DNA of 64,000 bases from Anniella stebbinsi (lineage: Eukaryota; Chordata; Lepidosauria; Squamata; Anniellidae). The stretch is from positions 111,164,501 to 111,228,500 of the forward strand of contig JARDYH010000002.1 of the NCBI GenBank assembly GCA_029215795.1. Reading direction: 5' to 3'. Below the pieces are notes generated by a model. The model was not told the origin of the DNA. It ran no database searches and saw only the letters and a list, made by a program, of their open reading frames with translations. Below are positions 19,690 to 31,471 of this stretch, one piece after another. The translations under genes and the position numbers were made by a program. Every line of letters starts with the position of its first letter. The first letter of the stretch is position 1.

Positions 19690-22190
19690 AGATGCCATCA
19701 ACGGAAGCGGTCCAAACTTGAATGGATTTCTGATCTGCTATCTGTGCAGCTTCTTGCAACAAGGATTTCTAGTAGTGAATGCACCTGCTAAACCAAAACA
19801 TATAATTCAGAGTTAGAGGCATGTTTTAGAGACATTACTGCATCAAAGAAAAACAAAACGTGTCCACTTTCTATCAACAGGAAACTGGACACAAATATAT
19901 TTCGTTATAACAAGCGCGCTGTTAGTTCTGTAATTCCATGCAAGTATAAAACAAGATAGAATTTTATTTTGGAAATGGAATTCAGCAATGTGAGAAGATT
20001 GGCTTTCTTTACATATCATGAAAACAAGTTTCGAGTCCTTCTGGCTATGGGGACAGATTTCAAAGTGTGTGGGCAATATGCTTGTTCCCATGAATAGCAA
20101 AAGCAGAAGAAAGTATGCTGCATAAGAAATATATGCAGTATCCCTTCTATTTGCATAAAGTAGACAAATGCAATTTGCATAATATATAAAAGGCATAAAT
20201 TAACAAAAAAACAAAAACAAAATATCTTTCTGAAATTGTATTTTATTAGAATTTGTTTTATTTAAATTTTTTACATTGAATATGATTTTATTAACATGTT
20301 AGAATTATTTTTATGCTGCAAGCCACCTCGAAAATAGATTGTGAAAGGTGGCTAAGAAACAATTTAAATGATTAAAAAAAACAAATTGGAGGTGAATTCT
20401 GGCTGTCTCTAGGGTGGTGTTTTTGTTTTTTGTTTTAAGTGCAAAGTTACAGCCTTGCTAATAATAAGATTTTTTACTGTGACTGTGGTCCATGTAGACG
20501 TAATAACATTAAAAACCTGGAACACAGGATTATGCGCTCTTGATCAAAGAAGCATATTTTTTTAATCAGTTAAGAGCTGCATTCGTAATAATGATAACCA
20601 TCGTTAATTAAGATTTACAAGATTCCCTGCAGGATGCTAGGCAGTGGTGGGAAGAAGGGAGATCACTTTGGAAGCTTCCAGAAGCAAAGTCGCCAACTCC
20701 CGACCCTCCACCCGCCGCCTGTTTCTCTGCCTCCAACAGTACTGACAACAGCAATTGTCAACGAAGCTATTCATGACCCAAGGATAAAATAATAAGTAAC
20801 GCTTTTCCCATCAGCCTTCAGGCCAGTAAAATAAAGTTGACAACCTTAATCCAAAAGAACTGTAAACCTCTGACATGTTTTCCTTATTTATTTATTTATT
20901 TATTTATCCTTTGCAGAACTAAATGGCCCTTTTCATAAGGGCAGTTCCGAAAAAAAATAATTTTAAAAAGCCGACAACTTCACAAGAGCACAGAGACTTT
21001 CCCATTCTTTTTAAAAGCGTACAATAGCCGCAAGCGGCGCTTTACATCTTTCATAGCATTGTAACGTCCTAGGAACTGTTAGCGGGAGATCTATTGGTAT
21101 GTATCTGTTTTTTTAAAAAAATACTCACCCCAAACAACTGTTCTCCTCTCTTGTTGTTGCTTGGCTGTATTTACTTTCAGTTTGTACCTCTCTTTTTTTT
21201 TTCCCCTTCAGGATTATGGAAAAACCTGGAGCGGATTACAGAGCTACCGTGTCAAAATCATCTATTTGGAGACTTATCCGAGAGAAGCAGTTCACGAATC
21301 CACATTCCAGGATTTCGCATGTCCTGCTTTGGAAAGCGGAAAAGGAGGCTGGAATTGGGGGGAAGGGGGGGGATTTCCCCTCTAGATTTTTGTAAAAGAA
21401 AGTTAGTCTAATTACGCTAATAGTGTCATTTTAGTGGAGACATCCGTTCCTGGAAGTCTCCAGCAAGAGGATGGGGAGAAGGGCGGAAGCAAATTATATA
21501 AATTAAACAACAATAATCTAGTTTCTGGGATGGCTTCAGGCTTTTCCTTTCAAGAGTGCATTTGACGAAGCCAGTGGTTGCGGTTCTAGCCTTGAAGCAG
21601 GATTGCTGCATTATGCTAAAGCGAGTTGCCAATTTGAGAACCAGCTGCATCAGGAAAATCACGCACACACGCATAGTAGAAACCGCGCTGGCGGTGGCGT
21701 GGGGTGAACCCCACTGAGCAGGGCAATCAGGAACCAGCTAACTCCGAAGACCAACGGTATATACGCATCACACAATAGGGATCTATTCCATATTTCATAT
21801 CATTATAATCCTTCACATGTATTTGTCTAAAACGTTTGTCTACCGTCTTAAGGCAGTTCACAATATAATTATATCTATATCTATATATGGCGAGACAAAC
21901 ATAATAAAAATAAGAAATTCACAGCCAACAAACAGCACTCAGAATTCACTACTGAAAATAGGTATACGCATGTAACACCCTCCCTATTTTCATACCAGTT
22001 TTCTGTGCTTGTAACATCCCCCACCCTGCATCCTGGTTATTCATTCCTAGAAGCCTCTACTCGGAGTTGGCAAGGTGCCATCTGCAGGCAAACCTGCAGC
22101 CAAGGAGACCCAACCTGACTCCTGCAAGAGGATTCTGGATGTTCCCCCCTCAAAATGTCTGCCCACAAGGCTTTTCCATAACTTGTTCCA
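19690..22190. other. Intergenic upstream of FUT10, no exon recognised
   Basis: AT-rich sequence with LINE-like scraps. The stretch 20620-21420 is relatively richer in CpG, and acceptor-like ccccttcag precedes an open stretch at 21212. No family signature was found. A noncoding first exon of FUT10 could lie here or further right. Confidence 0.4.
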
Positions 22191-22191
22191 T

Positions 22192-22540
22192 GGCTGCCTC
22201 TACAAGAGAGGTTTAAACCTCTTTCAAGGCGCTTAAATTTTTTTACCTCTACAAGAATGGAGCGCAAATCGGGCGTAGAGGCGCATTATCTCTCCGATTG
22301 TGCGCATTATCGAATGCGCGTTAAATCGCGTGTTTTATTTTGCTCCGGCCGTTAAAGCGCATTTTTGACTATGTGAACAAGCGCTTATGCGCATTAACTA
22401 CTTGTAAAGTGCATTTTGGTCATCTGTTAATGCGCTTTGCTGCCTCTCGTGCAGAGGTATTAGGTGTAAATGCGCTTCAGCGATTATGCGCATAATCGCC
22501 TAACCGGGCGCAAAAGCGAATCCTTGTAGAGGGGACCCAT
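22192..22540. mobile_element. MITE with cctctacaag termini, copy 1
   Basis: The left end ggctgcctctacaagag is mirrored by ccttgtagaggggacc. The interior is unusually rich in GCGCATT/AATGCGC words and noncoding. A copy in the opposite orientation lies at 28796-29126. Confidence 0.8.
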
Positions 22541-22640
22541 GTCTCCTGGGGCCTCTGCATTTTCTGCCAGTTGTATGACAGCTTTATTTCCTCTGCAGGA
22601 CTGGCCCTATCAAAAGGCAGCATGGTTATGCCTCCAGTCA

Positions 22641-22641
22641 G

Positions 22642-22676
<35 letters not shown>
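22641..22676. repeat. (AAT)n microsatellite
   Basis: About 11-12 AAT units, just left of foldback copy B. Confidence 0.9.
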
Positions 22677-22677
<1 letters not shown>

Positions 22678-22760
22678 TTATGTCTTACCTGCCTCTCCGT
22701 TTGGATCGAGGCGGGGAACAACAGCTAATACAAAACATGATAAAATACATACATGGCTCA

Positions 22761-23096
22761 CATTATTATAGGGTGACCAGATAAAATCCAGGTCAGGGCT
22801 CATGTAACTTTAACAGTTGTAAAGAAAAGGGAATTTCAGCCGGTGTCATTTGTATGCAATTAGTTCCTGGTGAAATTCCCTCTTCATCACAACAGTTAAA
22901 GTTGCAGGCACTATACTGGAGTGCCCATATACAAAAGAAGGCAGGGCCCCTGCAACTTTAACTGTTGTGATGAAGAGGGAATATCACCAGGAACTAATTG
23001 CATACAAATGACACTGGCTGAAATTCCCTTTGCTCTACAACTGTTAAAGTTACATGAACCCTGACCTGGATTTTATCTGGTCAGCCTACATTATTA
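22761..23096. mobile_element. 320-bp foldback hAT-like MITE, copy B
   Basis: The element 22769-23088 has perfect 8-bp duplications cattatta (22761-22768, 23089-23096). The 40-bp central spacer is the reverse complement of that in copies A and C, so this copy is inserted in the opposite orientation. It has the same length (320 bp) and arms. Confidence 0.93.
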
Positions 23097-23576
23097 AAAC
23101 TGCATTAAAACATTTTTTTAAAAAAACCTCTGAAGTATTTTTTATGACTAAGGGTGTTCAACAAGTTTGAGCCACAGTTCTTTGCTGGCTTTTGTGAGCC
23201 ATTCACAGGTTGTTGGATTCCATTATGAATTCCAGCACCACCATCAGAGATAACAACCTTGGTTATTTTTGAGATCATGGAGACCAGAAAAACTGATGGT
23301 CATCGGTGGATCCAAGGGAATGACAGCATGGAAAAACCTTAGCTATGGGAAGGCATTTGAGTAGTAAATTAGCTACCATTCCTGAGGTTTTCTACTCCTG
23401 AAATTCTATTGCACAATCATTTGTGACTGAAACAAAATACAATTATTATTTTTTAAAAACCACTTCACAGCATTAAATATGCAAACAGCACTACATCAAA
23501 AGTTCCTTGAGTTCATAATGGTACATATCCTACCACTTTGTACTTACCTCTATAGGGAATGTTCTCAGATTAGAAT

Positions 23577-23770
23577 GGACAGGTTGCTTACCTGTAACTG
23601 TGGTTCTTCGAGTGGTCATCTGTCTGTGCATTCACACCTATGGGTCTGCGCCCATGCGGATCCTGCTCTCGGGAACATTTTATAGCTAAAGAGTTTCGGC
23701 AGAAGCCCCTCCCCCACTCCTTCAGTGTGCATGTCTACAGGGGCAACCGCCGATCACCTCGGTTCTCTAA
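23577..23770. repeat. DIRS inverted terminal repeat, left copy
   Basis: From 'acaggttgcttacctgtaac' through 'ctatgggtctgcgcccatgc' to 'caaccgccgatcacctcggt'. It is inverted relative to 28235-28415. The outermost ~50 bp are poorly matched in the right copy, which is shorter. Confidence 0.85.
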
Positions 23771-23783
23771 GACCGACACTGGC

Positions 23784-23850
23784 TGAATACGGACGACACA
23801 TTAAGCAACTGGTGTGGGGGGGGAACAATCGTCAGTTGTATTGACTATCC
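23784..23850. mobile_element. 67-bp remnant of the GGCTGCATTYGGACAACAC MITE
   Basis: 'ggctgaatacggacgacaca' and then 'aacaatcgtcagttgt' match one end of the elements at 10311 and 27435. The remnant directly abuts the broken RNase H reading frame of the DIRS element, marking the edge of the deletion that removed its downstream genes. Confidence 0.75.
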
Positions 23851-25175
23851 GTGAATGGGTCCCTCCTTGTCTGTTCAGATAGGCGACCACCATCGTATTG
23901 TCTGTAGTTACTTGAATGACTTGCCCCCAAAGGACTTGTTGAAATGCAAGGAGAGCGTTCCATACGGCCTGTAATTTGAGACCGTTGATGTGGTAATCCC
24001 TTTCTTTCACTGTCCAATGACCTTGCACTGTGAGATGTCCGCAGTGAGCTCCCCAACCCATGAGAGATGCATCTGTAGTCACTGTTATTGATGCACTTGG
24101 ATTGGAGAATGGTAGACCTTTTTGAAGGTTTCGCATGTCCATCCACCATCCTAATGAGTCTATGACTTGTTGTGGCACATGCAATTGGACTCGATGTGCG
24201 TTCCTAGAAAGGTCGAATGCTCTCAGGACCCACAGTTACAGTGGCCTCATCCGCAGCCTAGCCCATCTCACTACTGCAATAGTAGCTGCCATAAATCCTA
24301 GCAGTCTTTGTACCATAATGGCCTTGACAGACTTTTTTTAATGATATTGTTTTTGCCATATTGATCAATGTTAGTATTCTTTCTTGAGGTAAATATGCCC
24401 TGGTAGTCGTTGAGTCGAGAATAGCTCCTTTGAATTTGATGGTTCGTGTTGGTTGTAAGCAAGATTTCTCTACATTGATGACTAACCCTAGTTCCTGAAG
24501 AAGATTCAGAACTATCTTGACATCGAGGTTCAAGTTGTAACTGGTCTTTGCTACCAACAACCAATCGTTCAGGTACGGATGGAGCTGAATTCCTTGTAAT
24601 TGTAGATTTGCACATACTGCTGCCATACATTTTGTGAAGACCTGAGGTGCAGTGGAAAGACCAAATGGGAGGACCTGGAAAAGTTCAGTACTGACTGCAA
24701 ACAGGAGATATTGTTGATATTCCTTGTTTATTGAAATGTGAAAATAAGCTTCCTTCAGGTCTATGGACACAAATCAATCTCCCTTTGTCAAAAGAGGAAG
24801 AATGGTCGCAAGTGTTGTCATCCGAAATCTTTTTGGTGATAGGTAAGCATTTAGATTCCTTAGGTCCAAAATAGGGCGAAGTCCTCCATCCACCTTTGGT
24901 ACTGTGAAATAACGGGAGTTAACTGCCCCCCTCTCGCAGATGATATTGAGGAACTTTGCAAATCAGCCCTTTGCTCAAGAGAGAATCTGTCTCTTCTGCT
25001 ATTACTTTGGAAGGCGGTGTTATGATTGTAGCTGAAGGAAGAGGGAGGACATCGAATTCTATTTTGTACCCGTGCTGAATAATCGCCAAGACCCACTTGT
25101 CTGATGTTATGGACTCCCATACCGAAAAGAATGGTAGTAGGCGATTCTGGAATCGGAGACAAACAGCTTGCATGT
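23851..25175 (-). pseudogene. DIRS reverse transcriptase-RNase H, inactivated
   Basis: Minus-strand translation shows the RT core in several frames: LLSKGLICKVPQ, VDGGLRPILDLRNLNAYLSP, SIDLKEAYFHISI, FGLSTAPQVFTK and YLNDWLL. RNase H follows with TDASLMGWGAHCG and TTDNTMVVAYLNRQGGTHS. The expected YLDDWL catalytic motif reads YLND. A TGA at 24776-24774 replaces a Trp codon before SIDLKEAY, and frameshifts separate the segments (near 24940 and 24190-24260). RNase H is cut off at 23851. It cannot encode an active enzyme. Confidence 0.85.
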
Positions 25176-25284
25176 GACTGTTCCTTGCAGAGTCAAAGCC
25201 TCTGCTGTGTATTGGGCTCCTTCTTAAAGGTTGCCTTTGTTGGAACGACAGATATTGTCTCCTAGGAGCTGCATTTGGTGTCTA

Positions 25285-28068
25285 TCACTGAGAGTGATTA
25301 ACAAAAGGCTTGCCCTGAAAATAGGGTTGTGGCTGCCAATGACACGTGTGGTATCTAGAGTATTGTTGTTGGTGTTGTGCTGGGTATGGCTGTTGTCCGA
25401 TACCCATTTTCTTAGCCATCAGTCTAGCTTTTTGGACTGTCTCCATGGTATCATCTGTACCCACATTAAACAAACCAATGCCATCGAATGGAAGTTCCTC
25501 TATACGGGATCTCGCCTCTTGCGTTAACCCTGCGGAGCATAGCCATGCATGCCTTCTAAGTGTTATGGCTCCCATCATCATCTTAGCATCGCAATCTACT
25601 TGATGCCTAGTAGTATTTATTTGTTGGCGAAACAATCTCACGACTTCCACTTTAAATACACGCACTAATTCTTTTTTATCATCTGGCAGATATTCAGAAA
25701 GAGAATCTATCTTCTCCCAGGGAAATAACTGGTAGCATGACATAGTAGCCTGGTAGTTGGCCACCTTAAGACCTAGTGCTGCTGCAGAATAGAGTCTTCT
25801 TCCCATTAAATCTAGCCTCCTGCCGTCTTTATCAATAGGTGCAGAATGGTCCTTTTGTGAGCATCCCTGAGAAGATTCAGCTATGACTGAATTAGGAGAA
25901 GGATGTGTAAATAAAAAACTGACATCCTTGTCTTGGACTTTATACATGGATTCCAAATGCTTTGAAGTAGGTATCATTGAAGTAGGTATCATTGAAAAGG
26001 GAGATTTCCATGATTGTTGAACTGTCTCAAGCAGTTTCGGTAGAAAAGGTATGGCTACTGGTGCTGCGAGATTAGTATAAACAGCATCAAACACTGGATC
26101 TGTGACAGTTTTAGTTGGTTGTTGAATTTCCAAGCCTAGGGATTGGGCCATTTGTTGAATCTGCTCAGAAAAATGACCCATATCCCCTGACGGTGAGGCA
26201 CCATCCTGGGGTGCCACAAGTGTATCTGAAGACGGTAGCAAGGGTGGTTGTGATGAAACAGAAACAGAGTCTGAACTATAATCATCATCTGAATGTAATG
26301 GAAGCTTATTAGCAGTGGTGCCCTGCTGCCGGATTGGCTCTAATGGTTGTATATTATTTGGCCCTTCAACCCTTGGGGGCAGTGCTTAATTCCCCAGAGG
26401 TGGTATCGCTAAAGGAGGCGGAGAGCAATGTGGAGGTATGGAAATTGTCTCTGGTGGATGTTCTCGATACCGAAATGGTGAGCACGTAACTCTCATGGCC
26501 GTATCTCTTAGAGATCGTTCCCTCATATAGTGAGTGCTTCCATAATAGTCTCTTCTTGGTCTGCACTCCTCCCAATATGAACGCCTTGGTGGTAATGACC
26601 ATTTAGATCGTCCATCCCAATCCGACCGAGGTGACCGAGAACGGTCCCCTCGGTATGAATGCTCTCGCGAGAACTCCCTCCTGCATTCTCAGTATGCATG
26701 ATCTTGCGAGATGTCCCTCCTTTCTCCTCAGTATGAACGCTCTCGCGAGATCTCCCTTTATAAATGGTCTCGTGAGATCTCTGCATTATCCCTTCTGTAA
26801 GGGAGAGAGACTACCGAGGCTTGTGAGCGAGACCAGTATCGAGGGTCATTGCATTGACAAGGGAGCTTCTAATGAGCGCAACACTGCCCTTCTTGCTCCA
26901 TTTGTCTTGGGACAGATTGTTGTTGGTGTGGAGGAGAGTCTCTAATTTCCACTTCCAACGCATACTGTTCTACGATCGCTGTCGATGATTGCAGCAATCG
27001 AGTTGGTGATGTCAACACTGCCATATTTACAGTAGACGCTTGCTCTGGCAGGGTGTGGTTTTTCTTTTTCTTTTTCTTTGCAGGGGCATGTACTGCAGTT
27101 TTGGAAGTCATTGCCTTGTTTGTTAATGGCGTTGGAGTCGTTAGCACTGTTGATCTCCCCTGTGATGGGGGATCGTTACAGGTAATTTGAGCTGAGCGTT
27201 TTGGAGATTTCAATTGCTCCAGTTGCCCTTGTGTTGGCGGTGCAAGCCCTACAGTTACAGGGGACGCATGCGTTTCAGACATAACTCCTTTAGGTCTAGC
27301 CACCATGTGGAGTGCTCTTCTCCACAGTTCAGCCCACAATCGGTCCGCCCGATTTTTTCTTGATTGTCTTGTGAGGGACTGACAATGAGGACATGTCTCC
27401 ACAACGTTTTCCTCTCCAAGGAAGAATAGACAAAGGCTGGTTTCGGACAACACTTTAGTCAATGGTGGGTTGAGTAGCCAACTTACAGTTGGTTATTTTG
27501 TGGGTACTCCCCACACAACATATTCCTACACAACTGTGGGTGGTTGGGGCTGGCATTGAGTGGACTAATAGTCAACCCGGCATTTGTCTGACACAGCCCC
27601 CGCCCCTCTCCCCTCCCTCCCTCCTCCCTCGGTCCTCCCGGTGCTATCCCAGCAGCCTCTGCAAGTTGCGCCAGTTGTAGCAGAGAAGCAGCCGCCGCTT
27701 TGGTCACTCTTGCCGCCTGCCTCTATGGGCCTGTGTTTTAACGCACTCATTGCACGCCATTAACACACTCACCCCTCCATAAAACACTTTAAACAACTGG
27801 CTTTGAGCTAAACAACTTGCAAGCCAGTTGTTTCTCTCCATTGCTTATTTGGGTGGTAGTTATTTGGACGGTACTCACAATCATCAGTAGTTTGTGAGCG
27901 GTATGTTACCCTCCACACAACACAATAAGCAACACAACTGACGATTGTTTCCCCCCCCCCCCAGTTGCTTAATGTGTTGTCCGAATGCATCCAAAGAGTA
28001 TGTCCGTCTGTGTGAGGAAATTTAGCTCCGCACTTGAGGCATTTCCGAAAAGGGCCTCTTGAGGCCAT
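25285..28068 (-). pseudogene. DIRS ORF1 (gag-like), interrupted
   Basis: ORF1 begins at 28068 with MASRGPFRKCLKCGAKF, a CxxC-containing N-terminus. It is split by the MITE at 27435-27992 and resumes with a second cysteine motif (CPHCQSL) at about 27380. A long low-complexity Arg/Ser/Glu region follows, then a 318-residue open stretch (26241-25285) with LMGRRLYSAAALGLKVANYQ, typical of DIRS gag. A 15-bp tandem duplication near 25965-25995 repeats a short Met-Ile-Pro-Thr-Ser unit. Confidence 0.75.
27432..27995. mobile_element. 558-bp MITE nested in DIRS ORF1, 3-bp duplication AAA
   Basis: The element 27435-27992 runs from ggctggtttcggacaacac to gtgttgtccgaatgcatcc, flanked by AAA on both sides. 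It is the opposite-orientation sister of the 10311-10852 element. Conceptual removal of the insertion and one AAA leaves the ORF1 frame continuous, which confirms the exact boundaries. Confidence 0.92.
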
Positions 28069-28234
28069 ACATGTGTAGCGATCTCCCTAACTACAAAGGG
28101 AGCCTGGCTGGCTTAAGTAGTAAACACTAACTAAGCAAATTGATCCGATCAAAGTAATGGAAATACAGAATAAAACTCTAACTAGTTAATAGTATGAAGT
28201 ACTTTTCCAACAAAGTTCTTTACGAGGCTCGTAC

Positions 28235-28415
28235 AGTGGCAGTTAGAAAAGAACTGAGGTGATAGGCAGTTGCCCCTGTGGACATGCGCACTGAAGGAGT
28301 GGGGGAGGGGCTTCTGCCGAAACTCTTTAGCTATAAAATGTTCCCGAGAGCAGGCTCCGTGCGGGCGCAGACCCATAGGTGTGATGCACAGAGACCACGA
28401 AAAAGAAGGTAGCGT
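28235..28415. repeat. DIRS inverted terminal repeat, right copy
   Basis: 'aactgaggtgataggcagtt' through 'gggcgcagacccataggtgt', the reverse complement of 23600-23770 with scattered mismatches. Confidence 0.85.
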
Positions 28416-28795
28416 TTCATAGTCCTTACAAATGTGACCTGCAGCAAAATGATGCAATGTCCTATGCATGGTTCCAGCCAGTCACGCCCTCTTCCAGGAA
28501 ACTCCATTCTATTTCCCCTCCCTGTTGGTTTTCTATTCACTTCCCTCCAGAGCTCTGTGGTTATTGAAATTGCTCAGTCCTCATTGGGCTGTGTTTCGCA
28601 AATTGTCAGGCGTCTTTCATTCCGTCATTGACAGAATCGGATTTTTAAAGGGATGTATGAAAATTTTGTTCCACTTGTGGAAGTGCAGATTAGCACGAGT
28701 GCACATTAACACAAATCTCCCCCAAAAGTTAAAAGAAAAACTCTTCTGCAAATGTGTGCAACTCAGGAAAAGGTGGTCTACTATGGAGTCCACAG

Positions 28796-29126
28796 TTGGG
28801 TCCCCTCTACAAGAATTCGGTTTGACACCCGGTTGTCCAATTATGCACATCTTCTCGCAATCACTTCTACGCCTAATCCCTATACACGGGAGATGGTGAA
28901 GCGCATTACCGGTTGTATGAAACGCGCTTTAAAGTGTTTAAATGCAGAGAATCGCTTGTTTACGTGGTCATAAGGAGCTTTAACTCCTGCGGTAAATTAG
29001 AACTCGCTATTTAACGCACATTCGATAATGCACATAATCCGACAGAAAAAGCGCTCCTCTCTTGTAGAGGTAAAAAATTTAATGCGCCTTGAAAGAGCTT
29101 TAAATTGCTCTTGTAGAGGCACCCTT
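28796..29126. mobile_element. MITE with cctctacaag termini, copy 2
   Basis: The left end gggtcccctctacaag is mirrored by cttgtagaggcaccc. Its interior is the reverse complement of the 22192-22540 element (both contain 'aatgcgc' words near the cctctacaag side). Confidence 0.8.
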
Positions 29127-29799
29127 GGTTTCATAGAAATCTAAACTCATTTGAATCTGTTGGGGATTTTTCCAACATCCCTAGTTGCTAGTGTGATCCT
29201 GAGATGGAACATAGACAAATTACTTGACCTGCTCTGCCATCCATAGGAATTAAGTGGTTATTACAGTCTCACCATTGAAAAAAATTAACCTAAAATAATT
29301 GAATGTCTTACTCATATGGAAGGCATTATCTTAAATGCTGCAGTCTTGAGACTACAAATTGAGCTCATTTCTATGGTGTAGCAGAAGAAAATGCATATCA
29401 ACTCACAACAGACTAGTCAGGCATCTGATAACAATGGTCAGCTTTGTTGTAAGCCTGAGAACAGTGAAGTAGTCACCCAAGCAGCTGATCTCGAGTGTCA
29501 TGAAAAGGCGGGAAAATGTTAGTTACATTCAGGGCCAGAGACAAGGGTGGGCATGGTTGGGCAAATGCTGAGGGCCCACACTGTAGCAGGGGCCCACTGA
29601 AAAGAGCCCCCTGAGGTTGCTCCTCCTCATTAGTGCAATCTCCTTGTTGTTCTGATCCAGACAACAGTGGTTGTGTGTGAAGTGTTACATAAACGTTAAG
29701 TTGTATCCTTATTGTTTGTTTATATATTTATTTATACTTTGATTATTTATTTATAGTTAATTAATATAATTATAAGTTACATAATTAATTTATAAATAT

Positions 29800-30330
29800 T
29801 TAATTAATTTATAAATTTATGAGTCACCTTTTGGCTTCTCAAGGTGACGACTTACAATTAAAACGTACATCAATTTGAAAACTTTAAAAACAATTTGAAA
29901 ACATCACGAACACCAGAATTAGGAGCAGGAGAGTATCTTAAAACAGAGTATGGACCTAATACATTTAAAATCCTAAAAAGTCATACAGAACAAAACAAAA
30001 CAAATTAACAGCCCATTTAAAACTGGACAAAGGGGCCAAGCCTACTTTTCTTTGGAGGAGAGCTCCACAGTTGTGGCGCTGCCATAGAGAAGACCCTATC
30101 CCATGTTCTCACCACAACCTAACCTCCCTTGGTGGTGGAACACACAGAAGGGCATCTGAAGAAGATCTTAAACTAATTACAGGTTCATATGGAAGGAGGT
30201 GGTCTTTCAGATATCTGTGCCTCAAGCTATTTAAGGCTTTATAGATAAGTACTAGCACCTTGAATTATGCCTGGAAACACACTGGGAGCCAGTGCAGTTG
30301 ATACAATATGTAATATCGTGAAATATTGAG
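29800..30330. mobile_element. Old LINE-like interspersed repeat (tentative)
   Basis: The phrases 'ctccacagttgtggcgctgc' and 'acactgggagccagtgcagt' recall a widespread squamate LINE 3' region. It is degenerate with no frame; identity is tentative. Confidence 0.35.
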
Positions 30331-30974
30331 ACTACTGGAAATATAGCTGCTATATAGCCTAGAGAGGAAGTTCTGGGCACTGGTCCTCTTTTTCTGATTG
30401 AACTATTCCAGTGTCATGTCTAAGTCCTTGAATATGTGATCCAATGATAATGAAAAATGTTTCCAAGTGTGATTAGTGTCTTCCCACATAAGTGTGCATC
30501 GGATTGCAGCCTAAATTTATGAACAATTCTGCAAATGTAATACTTTTAATAAGTGATGAGTACAAAACAGCCAGTACAACTACAGTCTGAAAACACAACT
30601 GAGTGACAGTGCAGAATTAGAAATAGGTTGCCACTTTTTCCTTTTGCCCCCAGTGTCTGTGACTTTACAGCACTGTTACATACAGAGATTTGAGGCTGCA
30701 GTCTAAATATGCTGACTAGAGAGGAAGTCACATTGGACACAGGATTGCCTTCTGGGTAATCATGCATAGTATTGCACTGTTATTAGATGAAGCTTTCCCC
30801 TCCATGCCAGGGAAGGTACAAAAGCAGAACCTCCAAACAGGATGGTAGTCCTATAAACCCCTGCACCTCTCTTCTTAAAGCTGTAGTACTATGTTTGAAA
30901 ATCAACCCCATTGAACTCACTGGGACTTTCTTCTGAGTAATCATGCATTATTGTACAATTGGGCTGTAAGACTT

Positions 30975-31135
30975 AGGCTACAATCGAAGAGCCTTGTGGC
31001 ACCTTATATATTCTGACATATGCTTTCGTGGACACTGTCCACTCCATCAGATGCACAAAAGCTTATGCCAAAATAAATGTGTTAGTTTTTAAGGTGCCAC
31101 AAGACTCTTTGTTGTTTTTGCTGCAACAAAGTATC
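30975..31135 (+). mobile_element. Interspersed sauropsid repeat tail
   Basis: 'aaaagcttatgccaaaataa' followed by 'aaggtgccacaagactcttt' and 'gttgtttttgctgcaac' is a recurrent 3' end seen again in eroded form at 17130-17180. The element class was not determined. Confidence 0.5.
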
Positions 31136-31446
31136 ATGGCCACCCCTCTCAAAATCTTTTAATTGGTAGCAAGGCCCACTGAATTCAATGGCAGTTACTT
31201 CTGAATGCACAGGCCAAGTCTGCTCTGTTGGACAGTATTTCTTAATTTACACATCTCTTTCTCTGCACTGATATTACTATGAAACTTCAACAGAGACCAG
31301 CAGGACACTTACAGCACCTTCACAAAGAGAAAACATACACCTTCCGACAGCAGCAAAGAGATTCTTTTAATCGTCACAGCTCAGATCAGAAGCAGAGACT
31401 TATAACTTCTGGTTTGAGGCTGCAGTTCTTAGAGTCCTCCATGGGC

Positions 31447-31471
31447 GTGTGTGTGTGTGTGTGTGTGTGTG
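31447..31471. repeat. (GT)n microsatellite
   Basis: About 12 GT units. Flanking 31135-32170 holds no recognised exon. Confidence 0.9.

Larger units (their letters stand above)
23577..28415 (-). mobile_element. DIRS-type retrotransposon, minus strand, damaged and nested
   Basis: A copy of about 4.8 kb is bounded by inverted terminal repeats (left 23577-23770, right about 28235-28415) sharing for example 'cccctcccccactccttcag' and 'ttttatagctaaagagtttc'. In minus-strand order it holds a gag-like ORF1, a reverse transcriptase and the start of an RNase H. Inverted rather than long direct terminal repeats, with this RT/RH type, identify the DIRS order. The tyrosine recombinase and methyltransferase expected after RNase H are missing. 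A 558-bp MITE sits in ORF1. The copy has nonsense and frameshift changes. Confidence 0.88.

Noticed and set aside
21161..21385. An acceptor-like ccccttcag at 21203-21211 followed by an open plus-strand frame
   Set aside because: No donor with a continuing partner exon and no family similarity were found; it may be a noncoding exon of something, but that cannot be supported.
24860..25162. A 100-residue minus-strand frame in the DIRS element
   Set aside because: It is an out-of-frame shadow of the reverse transcriptase, whose true motifs lie in the neighbouring frames.
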